Shown: positions 1-8,845 of the stretch, piece after piece | Layout of the letters: every line of letters starts with the position of its first letter | Numbering within the stretch: the first letter of the stretch is position 1 | DNA from: Chthonomonadales bacterium | Lineage (GTDB): Bacteria > Armatimonadota > Chthonomonadetes > Chthonomonadales > CAJBBX01 | DNA: 43,754 nt | Direction: 5' to 3' | Assembly (NCBI GenBank): GCA_013360745.1 | Contig: JABWBA010000024.1 | Location: 1-43,754 of the forward strand | Program-made: the position numbers and the translations under genes | Notes under the pieces: model-generated | Database searches by the model: none | Told to the model about the DNA's origin: nothing | What the model saw: only the letters and a program-made list of their open reading frames with translations

Positions 1-3000
1 GCCGTCAACCGAGAAGTCGATGCTCTTATTGTAGAGCGGCACGTTGTCGCTCCGGAGGAGCCGGGCTTTGAGCTCCGTCCGGCCCGATATCCGCTGCGTT
101 CGATCGAACGTGGCGATTTTCGTCGTCCAGCTCTGGGCGGTCAGGGTACCGCTTCCCGACGAACCGGTGTAGCTGCCGTCGCCTGTGAAGGCGCCGGCAA
201 TCGTCCGTGTTGCGGCTCCGCTGGAGATAGTCCAGTTCAGCTCGGCTCTACCGGACCCGTTCGTTACGGCTGAACCAACGGCGGTGCCGTCGATGGAGAA
301 GCTGATCGTCCGCCCCTGGACCCACGCGCCATCGACCGGTCTGCTGAGATAGCCTCTCAGGGCGACGGACTCCGTGATGGTGCCCGTACGGGGCGGGACG
401 TAGAGGGATGTGCCGACCTTCGTTACCGTGAGGGTGCCGGTGTCCGTGGTCGGTTCGTGCGCGGCATCACCGGCGAACGCGGCTTCGAGGTTCAGCGCTC
501 CGGAGCCGATCGTGTCGGGTATCACGTAGGATGAGGAGGCGAGGCCTGAGGCGTCGGCCACTCCGCTGCCGGCCGCCGTTCCCTGAACGGTAAAGGTGAC
601 GGTTCGACCTGCGAGAGGGGCCGCGTTATCGGTTCGCGTTAGAAGCGCAGAGAGGGTGACCGTCCCCGCAACGGAGCCAGCCGCGTCCTGCACGGCGAGG
701 GTGGCAGGCCAGCCGGTCACGGTCAGAGAACCCGAACCGGAGGTCGCGTTATGGTCCGCATCGCCCGCAAAGGCCGCGCCGATCGTCTTGCTGCCCCGGC
801 CCTGAGCCTCCGGGATCGTATAGGTCACGCTCGCGCTGCCCGATCCGTCGGTGGTTCCATCTCCGACGCCGGTGCCTTCGACGCTGAAGGCCACGAGCTT
901 GCCGGCGAGGAGGGCTCCGTCGGTCGTACGGGAGAGAACCGCGCTCAGCGTAACGGTATCGTTGAAGGCGCCCGCGGCGGCGGAGACTGCGAGCGTCGTA
1001 TCCGCTTTCTGCACCGTCAGAGTGTCGGTGTCGGTGGACGAGGTGTAGACCGCATCGCCGGCGAAGTCCGCCTGGATCGTCCTGCTGCCCGGGCCGGGCC
1101 CGACCGGTATCACATAGGACACGGACGCGATGCCCGACGCATTGGTCCCGGCGGAGCCCGCCGCGGAACCATCAACGAGAAAGGCCACGGTTCTGCCGGA
1201 CACCGGCAGCGCATCGGAAGCGCAGAGCAGAGTCGCCGACAGGGTGACGGTCTGCCCGATAGGCCCGGATATCGGGTCCACCGCGAGTGTCGTATCGCCT
1301 ATTGCGACGGTCAGCGTGTTGGTTCCGAAGCTCGCGAGATGCGCCGCATCCCCGGCGAAATCCGCCCGGATGGTCTTGGCGCCGATACCGTTGACCTCGG
1401 GGATCGTATAGGTCAGGGCGCCGACCCCCGAACCGTTGGTGGTGGCCGTGCCCACACTCGTCCCGTCGACCCTGTACTCGAGCGTACGGCCGGATAGCGG
1501 CAGGCTATCGATCGTTCGGGTCAACGTCGCCTGGAGCTGGATGGATTCGCGGATCTTGCCCGACACGGCCGTCACAGCGGTGGTCGTAGGCGCCTGGTTC
1601 ACGGTTAGCGTTCCCGAGCCGGAGCTGGCCCCGTAGGGCGGATCCCCGGCGAACGAGGCGCTGATGGTGTTGGCGCCGATCCCAGCTGCCTCCGGAATCG
1701 TATAGGACACCGACGCAACGCCGGAGCCGCTGGTGGTTCCGCTTCCGACGGAGACACCGGCCACCGAGAAACTGACCGTTTTGCCGGAGACGCCGGTCCC
1801 GTCGGAGGTGCGGGTCAGCGTGGCCTGAAGGGTTACCGTCTCGCCGACTACGCCGGCGATGTCGTTGACGACCAGCGTCGTGTTATAGCCGGCCTGAACG
1901 GTGAAACCGCCCGCAACCGTGGCGGATTGGCCATCGGGATTGGTCAGGACGATGTCGCGCGCGCCGGCGGAGGCGTTCGCTGCGATGTCGAAAGTGACCT
2001 GAACGCTCGTCGGGCTGATATAGTTGATCGCGTAGTTGCTGATCCCGTTGGGCGAGCCGCCGTTGAGGACCACAGCCAGGCGATTCGGGAATCCGGAGCC
2101 CGGATCGAAGATGCCGGTTCCGGTGAGGTTCAGCACGTATCCCGACGTCCCGGACTGGCCGGTCGCAGCAGGGTTGTTCAGGGTGGGCGCCGGAGCCATC
2201 AGCTGGGCAACCCAGGTTCCCCAGATATTCTGGGTTCCGGTCGCATACTCCTGAATCGTCCATATGGAGAGATCGTCGTTCGGGTCGACCGAGGATGCGC
2301 TATAGTCGCCCCACCGGTTGGCGCTGCCTCCAAAGGTGACGGTGTATTTATTCGAGCCCGGCTTGATCTGCAGTACCGATTGGAGGGTGCCGGCGCTATC
2401 GCCCTCCAGGCGTCCCGCGGTCTCGGCTGCGACGTACCGGCTCCCGTTCGAATCGGAGAAGGAGACGGCCATCTGGCCGAGTCCGTTGACGGCGATGGAT
2501 GGATAAAAGAAGAAGAGCGGATCGGAGCCTGCCGCATCGTACAGTCGTCCGCTCTGCAGGACCGAAGCGGAGGCGGTAGACACATCGATCTCATACCATT
2601 CGACGGCACATCGGTCGGCCCCGGTTGCCCCTCCGGTGCCGTTGACACCGATATGGCGAGCGGCATAGAGACGATTGCCGCGGATCATGGCCGGCTGCAT
2701 CCGCATGTCGCCGGTATCGATGTTGATGGTACTGCCCTTTGCCGGAGCGGAGGGCGGCTGGGCGAATGCGGGTGTGCTCAGCGAGTCGACGGAGCTGATC
2801 GAGGGCGCACCGGAAACGGGCCACGTGATCGACGCGACGTTGACGTTATCGTATGCGTATGCATTCGCTCCGATAATCCAGGCGCGGCCGGTTGGAGAAA
2901 CCGCGTCGAAGTTCACCGCGGCCTGAGGTGTCGCATAGAATCCGGGCGGATCCTCGAAATAGTAGACCGTTCCCATCGAGGGTGAACCTGCGATGAGGGA

Positions 3001-3846
3001 GGCCTTTCTCGTGCAGGCGATGCGCACGGTAAAACCGGACGGGGGGAACATGCCGACCGGGATGTAGACGCCGTTATCGTCGACGCCCAGGGCTGGAAAG
3101 TCGGTGAAGTTATCGACCTTTCCCACGGCGATCAAGTACTTGTCCCAGACGCCGGTCGGATCCGAAGTGCGGGATACCGCAAGGATCATGTGGTTGTTGG
3201 TTCCGGAGGCGGCATCCAGGGCGACCGCGAAAAACCGCGAGCTCCTCCGATCGTAGACGATGCGGGGATCGAAGGCGTAGTTCGTCGGATAGTTGACCCC
3301 CCCGTAGGTCATCGCCATAAAGGCATTGAGCGTCACATGACTGAGGCGCGTACCGGCCCGGTTGTAGATCGCAGCGGAGCCGTTGATCAGTTCGATGTAA
3401 TGGTTCGGACCGATTGCCCCGCATGTATCGGGCGGTATCATGCCGGAGCCGCTCGAGTATTGATCCTGGAGGCTGATCCCGGCGAAGCTCGCGCCGAGCG
3501 TTTGCGGCGCCAGGATATGCCGCTCATCGGGAGGGCGGAGTCCCGGTTCCGACGGAAGGAACGTCGCCGGGAGGAAGATCAGGCTGGTGTCCGCAGGGGG
3601 CTTCGTGCGCACGCGGCCCGCTTTATGGGCGCCGACGCGGATCAGATGGGGCGGTGCGGGGCGGATACCCGCGGCGATCTCCTGCCGCCATCGGGCATCG
3701 CGCAGCTCCATATCACGAAACGTCTCCGTGAAGGGTCTCTGCGATCCGCGAACCTCGGTAACCGGGGTAGGTTGAGCCGGTATCGCGATCGGGATTATGA
3801 ATAACGCCAGACTGCATATCCAGCCCTGGCATCTCTTTGACGCCAT
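1..3846 (-). CDS. Large secreted protein with bacterial Ig-like repeats (3' end beyond window)
   Basis: The frame is open from an ATG at 3846 to the left edge: 1282 codons without a stop, so the C-terminus is missing. GGAGG lies 5 nt before the ATG. Residues 1-24 form a signal peptide (Lys/Arg-rich start, hydrophobic core, cleavage probably after IPA). Residues about 90-550 resemble secreted beta-rich proteins, with FDPRIVYD and RWGDYSASSVDP (near 509) as landmarks. Residues about 553-650 look like an IPT/TIG domain ending in NPDGQSATVAGGFTV. From residue 653 onward there are six full and one partial repeat of about 98 residues, each with VTLxATLxRT, GRTVxFxVDG and FAGDAxY landmarks, typical of Ig-like domain repeat (Big_3/Big_5-type) proteins. 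The protein is probably exported and anchored or cell-surface associated; the anchor would be in the missing part. Specific function is unknown. No catalytic motif was recognised. Confidence 0.85.
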   Translation of the reverse strand, partial: MASKRCQGWICSLALFIIPIAIPAQPTPVTEVRGSQRPFTETFRDMELRDARWRQEIAAGIRPAPPHLIRVGAHKAGRVRTKPPADTSLIFLPATFLPSEPGLRPPDERHILAPQTLGASFAGISLQDQYSSGSGMIPPDTCGAIGPNHYIELINGSAAIYNRAGTRLSHVTLNAFMAMTYGGVNYPTNYAFDPRIVYDRRSSRFFAVALDAASGTNNHMILAVSRTSDPTGVWDKYLIAVGKVDNFTDFPALGVDDNGVYIPVGMFPPSGFTVRIACTRKASLIAGSPSMGTVYYFEDPPGFYATPQAAVNFDAVSPTGRAWIIGANAYAYDNVNVASITWPVSGAPSISSVDSLSTPAFAQPPSAPAKGSTINIDTGDMRMQPAMIRGNRLYAARHIGVNGTGGATGADRCAVEWYEIDVSTASASVLQSGRLYDAAGSDPLFFFYPSIAVNGLGQMAVSFSDSNGSRYVAAETAGRLEGDSAGTLQSVLQIKPGSNKYTVTFGGSANRWGDYSASSVDPNDDLSIWTIQEYATGTQNIWGTWVAQLMAPAPTLNNPAATGQSGTSGYVLNLTGTGIFDPGSGFPNRLAVVLNGGSPNGISNYAINYISPTSVQVTFDIAANASAGARDIVLTNPDGQSATVAGGFTVQAGYNTTLVVNDIAGVVGETVTLQATLTRTSDGTGVSGKTVSFSVAGVSVGSGTTSGSGVASVSYTIPEAAGIGANTISASFAGDPPYGASSGSGTLTVNQAPTTTAVTAVSGKIRESIQLQATLTRTIDSLPLSGRTLEYRVDGTSVGTATTNGSGVGALTYTIPEVNGIGAKTIRADFAGDAAHLASFGTNTLTVAIGDTTLAVDPISGPIGQTVTLSATLLCASDALPVSGRTVAFLVDGSAAGSAGTNASGIASVSYVIPVGPGPGSRTIQADFAGDAVYTSSTDTDTLTVQKADTTLAVSAAAGAFNDTVTLSAVLSRTTDGALLAGKLVAFSVEGTGVGDGTTDGSGSASVTYTIPEAQGRGSKTIGAAFAGDADHNATSGSGSLTVTGWPATLAVQDAAGSVAGTVTLSALLTRTDNAAPLAGRTVTFTVQGTAAGSGVADASGLASSSYVIPDTIGSGALNLEAAFAGDAAHEPTTDTGTLTVTKVGTSLYVPPRTGTITESVALRGYLSRPVDGAWVQGRTISFSIDGTAVGSAVTNGSGRAELNWTISSGAATRTIAGAFTGDGSYTGSSGSGTLTAQSWTTKIATFDRTQRISGRTELKARLLRSDNVPLYNKSIDFSVDG

Positions 3847-4059
3847 CGCATCCTCCATTCGGGAAATGCGCGCCGCCAGAGCGCGTGAACCATTTTCGCT
3901 AAGGAATGGGCCATCGTACTATACGACGGAATATTGGATTATGCACCAGAATGCCGTACATTCCTGCGAGAACATGCCGGGCTCCACAGCCATACCAACG
4001 ATCCCTGCCGATGCATTCCGCTTGAGTGTCCCGCGGGCGATTCGAGGACGGAAGGCAGG

Positions 4060-5238
4060 TTAGCTCCAGTTCTCGGTGAACCGGAAGATGGCGTCGAAAT
4101 AGGTTCGGGTGATCAGGATGGCGGTAGCGCCGCCGATGATCAGGAACAGGGTGATGGCCAGCCGATACATCCAGAATCGAGCGGAATCGACGGCCCGCTG
4201 TACGTTCGCCTGATAGTACTCTGCGATGCGGTCCAGCATCTCGACGACCTGGCCCGCCAGTACACCGGTGGCGAGCAGCTGTTCGGCTTCGTTGGTGAAT
4301 AGCCCGACGCTCTGGAAGGCGTCATGGAGCGGCACGCCCCGCTCGATCTGATCTCGAGCCTCCGCAAGACGGGAGCGGAGGAGACCGTTGGGCACGACAT
4401 TCGAGGCGCCTTCCCATGCTCGGATCGGGGATAATCCGGCCGCGTAGAGCCGACGAAGCATCCGGATGAATGCGCAGAGGGATCGCTGCCGGTCCAGCTC
4501 ACCGAACACAGGCGTCCGCAGCGTCCAGCGGTCACGCCACCGGCCTCGGCCGTGTCGAAACCTGCGGCGCCACAGAGCGCGCACGCCCCAGAGCAGCGCC
4601 AGCGTGATGGGGATGTTGCGGAGGAGCGCGAGCTGCAGATAGCGCAGCGGCTGGTTGTCGGGAAAAAGGGTCGGGAACATCGGCTGCGCCAGAGCCAGCG
4701 CCAGCAGCGCTTGTAGTACCAGCGCTCGGGGGAGCCAGATGCCTTTGTAAAAGGCGATCTCCTGTTCGTACTCCAGGCCGATCTCATCAAGTGCGATCTC
4801 GATGAACCCGCCGGTCTCACCGGCACGAACCGCAGCGATGACGTGCTCGGGGAAGAGGGCCGGGAACCGCTCCATGGCCGAGGAGATGGATCCGCCCGTG
4901 CGAGTCTCCTCACGCATCGCGGCGGCGGCGGCCCGAAGTCCGGGCTGGGCGGTTCGGTTTGCCAGATCCTCGACGGCGCTGAACGGCGAGATGCCCGCTC
5001 GTACGAGCGCCGCGAACTGCCGAAAGAACAGCGCGCGCTCGACCGGCGACGGTTCGACAAGGCGGGGCTGCCGACGTCCGGAGACCTTCGGTTCCGGAGT
5101 CTCAGGGCCGAGGATCTGCACCACGGTGTAGCCTCGTGCGCCGAGGCGGGCGCGGACTTCGGCGTCATCACGGGCCGACATAGCTCCGGTGAGCTCTCGG
5201 CCCTGGGGGTCGTTCACGCGATAGCGAAATAGCGGCAT
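4060..5238 (-). CDS. GspF/PilC-like type II secretion system F family inner-membrane protein
   Basis: A 392-residue protein with two T2SF-type helical domains (about 64-185 and 260-350), each beginning with the pattern FxRxxxxLxxAGxSPxxA, and hydrophobic segments near 168-190, 205-222 and 358-378. This is the usual architecture and length of the platform protein of type II secretion and type IV pilus machines. The N-terminal 43 residues (MPLFRYRVND...) match the typical GspF start, so the ATG at 5238 is preferred over an in-frame extension of 53 codons that would overlap the upstream gene. In known systems this protein works with a GspE/PilB ATPase and pseudopilins; none of these is in the window, so it is solitary here. 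It starts 19 nt after the stop of a glycosyltransferase gene and may be co-transcribed with the glycan cluster. Confidence 0.85.
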   Translation of the reverse strand: MPLFRYRVNDPQGRELTGAMSARDDAEVRARLGARGYTVVQILGPETPEPKVSGRRQPRLVEPSPVERALFFRQFAALVRAGISPFSAVEDLANRTAQPGLRAAAAAMREETRTGGSISSAMERFPALFPEHVIAAVRAGETGGFIEIALDEIGLEYEQEIAFYKGIWLPRALVLQALLALALAQPMFPTLFPDNQPLRYLQLALLRNIPITLALLWGVRALWRRRFRHGRGRWRDRWTLRTPVFGELDRQRSLCAFIRMLRRLYAAGLSPIRAWEGASNVVPNGLLRSRLAEARDQIERGVPLHDAFQSVGLFTNEAEQLLATGVLAGQVVEMLDRIAEYYQANVQRAVDSARFWMYRLAITLFLIIGGATAILITRTYFDAIFRFTENWS

Positions 5239-5257
5239 CGACGCCCCCGCGATCGGC

Positions 5258-6436
5258 TCAGCAGGCCGAACGGAGCAGAGAGTCGTAGACGGCCTCAACG
5301 CCGCGGGCCGTTCGATCGATAGAGAAGCAATCGATGGCGCGCGCTCGTGCCGCCCGGCCCATGGCTTCGGCTCGATTCGGATCGGCAAGAAGCTCAAGGA
5401 TTGCCGCGGCCATAGCCTGAGCGTCGGACATCGGGACCAGAACCCCGGTTCTGCCGTCGAGGACGATTTCGGTGACGCCGCCGCCCCGGGTAGCGATGAC
5501 CGGCCTCGCCTCCATCATCCCCTCGAGAACAACCTGTCCGAAGGGCTCTGGAACCGTCGACGCGTGCACAAGGATCGTCAAACGCCGGTAGGCGCCCAGA
5601 ACGTCTTCGGTGAATCCCGTAAAGGTAACGAGGTCGTCCAGGCCCAACCGACGACACTGTTCCCGAATCTGCGCTTCGTATTCCCTTTCGTCGAAGAGGG
5701 CCGCACCGATAATCAGAAATCGGGCATTCGGAGCCGAACGGCGCACGATGGCCGCTGCGTCAAGAAAGATATGCTGACCCTTCCACGGTGACAGCCGACC
5801 GACGAGGCCGATCACCGGCTGAGCCCAGTCGTACGGCGCGACGGGTTCGGAGATCGGCGGGATACCATCGTGGACGACGACTCCTCTGGTGTCGGCGGCT
5901 GACGGAAGCCGCAGAGTCTCGAGCGTGGCATGGGAGTTCGCGATGAGGCGATGGGGCAGGATCCGGCAGGCGGTGCGGAACGCCTTCGCGGCAGCCGCGG
6001 GCAGATAGTCGTCGGCGATCCGATCCCGGATATGCCAGACGAGGGGCCGTCGGGCCAGCCGCGCCGCCGCACCGGCCAGAAGGTCGGACTTGAGCGAGTT
6101 GGTATGGACCAGATCAACATGCCGATCGACCATGAACCGTCGGAGCTTAGCGATAAAGCCCGGGGTAGAGGGTTGGAGCAGCTGGCGGACCAGGCCGCCG
6201 CCTTTGAGCGTGTCCTTCCGGACGTCGGCCACACTGGCGTCGAGATCGAGCGCGTGCACCTCGACGCCCATGTCCCGCAGCCGAGCGTTCAACGGCCCCT
6301 CGGCGAAGAGCAGTGCGACAGGCTCGAAGCGGTCCTTGTCAAGCGCGCGGATGAGATGGCTGAGCGCGATCTCGCCGCCGCTCATCGAGACGGTGTGGTC
6401 GCAAAAGAGGATCGTGCTGCGTCGTGTCGGTCCCAT
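5258..6436 (-). CDS. GT-B glycosyltransferase, GT4 family
   Basis: A 392-residue retaining glycosyltransferase that would transfer a sugar from a nucleotide donor to a lipid-linked glycan at the cytoplasmic membrane face. The N-terminal Rossmann half starts with ILFCDHT and SGGEIALSHLIRAL. The C-terminal donor-binding half has GLVGRLSPWKG and the E-x7-E motif EPFGQVVLE near residue 300. The start is uncertain: ATG at 6436 lies 13 nt after the upstream stop, while GTG at 6466 would overlap it by 17 nt. The ATG is preferred because the fold begins just after it. Donor and acceptor cannot be read from sequence. Confidence 0.88.
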   Translation of the reverse strand: MGPTRRSTILFCDHTVSMSGGEIALSHLIRALDKDRFEPVALLFAEGPLNARLRDMGVEVHALDLDASVADVRKDTLKGGGLVRQLLQPSTPGFIAKLRRFMVDRHVDLVHTNSLKSDLLAGAAARLARRPLVWHIRDRIADDYLPAAAAKAFRTACRILPHRLIANSHATLETLRLPSAADTRGVVVHDGIPPISEPVAPYDWAQPVIGLVGRLSPWKGQHIFLDAAAIVRRSAPNARFLIIGAALFDEREYEAQIREQCRRLGLDDLVTFTGFTEDVLGAYRRLTILVHASTVPEPFGQVVLEGMMEARPVIATRGGGVTEIVLDGRTGVLVPMSDAQAMAAAILELLADPNRAEAMGRAARARAIDCFSIDRTARGVEAVYDSLLRSAC

Positions 6437-6449
6437 GTCCACGCGCTGT

Positions 6450-7601
6450 TCAGTCGATCGCCGCACCCGCGTCCCGCCAGGCTTGCAGGATCGCCGGGAA
6501 TACCTCGGCCCACGCGAACCGCGCCGCGTACGCCCGGCACGCAGCCGGATCCGGAGCGGAATCGGGAACGGTCAGTACGGGGAGCAGCGCCTGGGCGATG
6601 GCTTCGCTGGTCGAATGCCGCGCGACCAGACGCGTGTCCAGAGGCTCCAATACCTCGGGAATGCCGCCGACGGGAGCGCCAACCGCGGGCGTCCCTGCCG
6701 CGAGCGACTCGACCAGAGTGAGGCCGAAGCCCTCCAGCGACACACTCGGCATCGCGGATACGTCGGCGGCGGCGTAGGCGATCGGGAGATGGTCGTCGGG
6801 AAGGAAGCCGAGGAGCTGCACGGTCCCCTCAAGGCCGAGCGACGCGATGCGCGCCCGGAGATCGGTCTCGGCGGGCCCCGCCCCGGCGATGAGAACGAGA
6901 AGCTCGGGCACATCGCATCGCAGGCGTGACGCAGCTTCGATGAGTCGATCGAGGCCCATCCGGCGGGCGAGTCGGCGCACGCTGAGGATCGTTGGTCGAC
7001 CCTCGGGCCACCCAAGCCTCCGGCGCGCCTCCTCGCGATCTGGCAGCCGCTCGTACGCGCTCAGGTCGGCGCCGCCGGGGATCACCGAGATCCGACGGGC
7101 AGAGATGCCATAGCGCTCCGTGAGGATCGCGGCGAACGCGCTGGACAGGGTAATGCATCGGTGCGCACGGCGATAGACCCGCTTCTCGATGGCTCGAGCC
7201 GCGGCCGCCTTGAGCCTTGCTGGCAGACCGCTCTGCTCGGCGAGCATCTCATCGGCCCATGGTCCGTGAAAGTTCACGATGAGGGCGTCATCCTGCGGGA
7301 TGAGGTTCAGGCATGGCCAGGCATAGAGGGCGAAATGGGCGTTGAGGAGCGCCATGCCCTCGAGCGCGGCGCGCCGGCCCCAGGCCCTTGCGCCGCGCAG
7401 TCGGGCTTGCAGGGGCGCCCCTTCTTGGGCCATGCCGCTGAGCGGTATCGGGCCTGTCTGACCTGCGCGGACGAATGTCACGAGGGCTTCCGCGGGCAGA
7501 CGGGCATCGGCGACCGCGTGGGCGAGACCGTGGAAGTAGCGATTCAGGCCGCCGGATCGGTTGGGCAGCCATTCGGAGCCCATCAACCAGAGGTTCCGCA
7601 T
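6450..7601 (-). CDS. GT-B glycosyltransferase, GT4 family
   Basis: A 383-residue glycosyltransferase. The N-terminus has the acceptor-domain pattern NRSGGLNRYFHGLAHAV, like GT4 enzymes of exopolysaccharide loci. The C-terminal half contains ILSVRRLARRMGLDRLIEA, GFLPDDHLPIAYAAADV and the E-x7-E motif EGFGLTLVE at residues 290-298, followed by AAGTPAVGAPVGGIPEVL. It starts 9 nt after the methyltransferase stop and ends just before the next GT4 gene, so it is part of the same transcription unit. The sugar specificity is not determinable. The encoding DNA is very GC-rich, which creates long false reading frames on the other strand. Confidence 0.9.
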   Translation of the reverse strand: MRNLWLMGSEWLPNRSGGLNRYFHGLAHAVADARLPAEALVTFVRAGQTGPIPLSGMAQEGAPLQARLRGARAWGRRAALEGMALLNAHFALYAWPCLNLIPQDDALIVNFHGPWADEMLAEQSGLPARLKAAAARAIEKRVYRRAHRCITLSSAFAAILTERYGISARRISVIPGGADLSAYERLPDREEARRRLGWPEGRPTILSVRRLARRMGLDRLIEAASRLRCDVPELLVLIAGAGPAETDLRARIASLGLEGTVQLLGFLPDDHLPIAYAAADVSAMPSVSLEGFGLTLVESLAAGTPAVGAPVGGIPEVLEPLDTRLVARHSTSEAIAQALLPVLTVPDSAPDPAACRAYAARFAWAEVFPAILQAWRDAGAAID

Positions 7602-7610
7602 TCGCGAAGC

Positions 7611-8402
7611 CTAGCGTCGCAGGATCAGGACCTGGTAATAGGCATAACGACGGAGGAAGGGGAGGATGGCCGGTATCGTACGATCGAGCCATCCGCAGAG
7701 TCGATTCATCCGGTTGTTGCGAAAGCCGAAGAGCTTGGCGTTCAGGAGGAAGAACCAGTCGAACTTCGGGTAGAGGGCCTCCATCGTGGCGAATGGCCGC
7801 GTAAGCGCCACCACATCACTCTTTCGCAGCGGATATTCATCGGGAGTACTCCACTTTGGGATCCCAAAGCGGCCGCATAGGAACCGTCTCGCGAACATCA
7901 ATATCCCGCTTCGTGCGGAGTTTTCGGTAAATACCGCCTTGCCGTTCGGCTGAAGGATTCTGGCGAGTTCGCGGCCTGCTGTCTCGGCGTCGAGATGGTG
8001 GAGGATGAGGTGTCCGCTAACGGCGTGGAACGTTCTGTGACGAAAAGGTAGTGCGTGGGCGCTGGCGACGACCGGCAGCAATCGGTCTTCGAGGCCCAAC
8101 CGACGCGCTCGTTCGCGAGTCGTCGCAACACTAGCCGACGAGACATCCAGCGCTACGACGCGGGCGCCAGCCGCGGCATATTCCGTGGCCCACAGTCCCA
8201 TGCCGCATCCGAGATCGAGGACAAGGTCGTCGCCGATGTCCCCCATCGCGTTGATATGGGCATCATGTAACGGATCGTTTGTTGTCTGCCGCTCTCGAGC
8301 GACGAAGGCTTCTCGGTGACGATTGGCCACGGAATCCCAGTGGGCGGCTTCGGCGGTCTCTGTCTCACGACGATCCGAAACGTTTTGGTTGCCTGTACTC
8401 AA
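7611..8402 (-). CDS. Class I SAM-dependent methyltransferase
   Basis: A 263-residue protein with the SAM-binding motif LVLDLGCGMGLWATEYA followed by an acidic strand end (VVALDVS), then HALPFRHRTFHAV and ILHHLDAETAGRELARIL, the normal order of a Methyltransf_11-type enzyme. It probably methylates a sugar or glycan intermediate. The start is an unusual TTG at 8402: AAGGAG sits 8 nt upstream, and the TTG overlaps the TGA of the preceding acyltransferase (TTGA), giving translational coupling. A longer reading frame upstream exists but would run through the acyltransferase gene. The C-terminus (residues about 215-263) is rich in aromatic and basic residues and may contact the membrane. Confidence 0.85.
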   Translation of the reverse strand: MSTGNQNVSDRRETETAEAAHWDSVANRHREAFVARERQTTNDPLHDAHINAMGDIGDDLVLDLGCGMGLWATEYAAAGARVVALDVSSASVATTRERARRLGLEDRLLPVVASAHALPFRHRTFHAVSGHLILHHLDAETAGRELARILQPNGKAVFTENSARSGILMFARRFLCGRFGIPKWSTPDEYPLRKSDVVALTRPFATMEALYPKFDWFFLLNAKLFGFRNNRMNRLCGWLDRTIPAILPFLRRYAYYQVLILRR

Positions 8403-8845
8403 ACGTCCGGCTCCTTGGGCATTATGATCCGTGCCGGCACGCCGACTGCCGTAGCCCCTGGCGGCACATCGCCGAGGACGACGGCATTGGCGCCGATCCT
8501 GGCTCCAGCGCCGATCGTGATCGTTTGTTCCCGCTTGGCGATGATCTTGGCGCCGGTGCCGATGACGGCTCCGTCCTCGATGGTGATCCTGTAGGGCGAA
8601 CCGATCCACGTGTCGCTGCCGATCGTGACGTGGTTATAGATGCGAACGTGGGATCCGATCGTGACGTTCGGGTGGACGACGATCCCGAGAGACTGGTGCA
8701 TGAGCTCGATATCTCTGCTGACCTGGCATTGGTAGGGGAGCACGGTATGGAATACCACGAAGTTGAGCCCTTTTACCAGCCATGCCAGCGGTTTGAGACC
8801 CGCGCGATAGAACCAGCAGCTCAGACACCAGAGTCGTATCGGCAT
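8399..8845 (-). CDS. Hexapeptide-repeat acyltransferase (serine O-acetyltransferase-like)
   Basis: A 148-residue left-handed beta-helix acyltransferase. The N-terminal 50 residues are hydrophobic and helical. From about residue 52 come hexapeptide turns (IVVHPNVTIGSHVRIYNHVTIG, split here for length: VHPNVTIGS then VRIYNHVTIG), with VIGTGAKII, IGAGARIGANAVVLGDV and the closing GVPARI motif of the LbH/CysE-like group. In glycan clusters such proteins O-acetylate a sugar using acetyl-CoA. The ATG at 8845 overlaps the preceding TGA by one base (TGATG). The gene's own stop overlaps the TTG of the methyltransferase, so three genes in a row are coupled. Confidence 0.88.
   Translation of the reverse strand: MPIRLWCLSCWFYRAGLKPLAWLVKGLNFVVFHTVLPYQCQVSRDIELMHQSLGIVVHPNVTIGSHVRIYNHVTIGSDTWIGSPYRITIEDGAVIGTGAKIIAKREQTITIGAGARIGANAVVLGDVPPGATAVGVPARIIMPKEPDV

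Noticed and set aside
3918-3946. Promoter for the Ig-repeat protein (TATAGT on the minus strand as -10)
   Set aside because: No recognisable -35 at 16-18 bp spacing; the hexamer may be chance in an AT-richer patch of the 213-bp gap (3847-4059).
7611-8609. Methyltransferase starting at 8609
   Set aside because: The first 69 residues would be Arg/His-rich and overlap the acyltransferase gene; the TTG at 8402 with a good SD and TTGA overlap is better.
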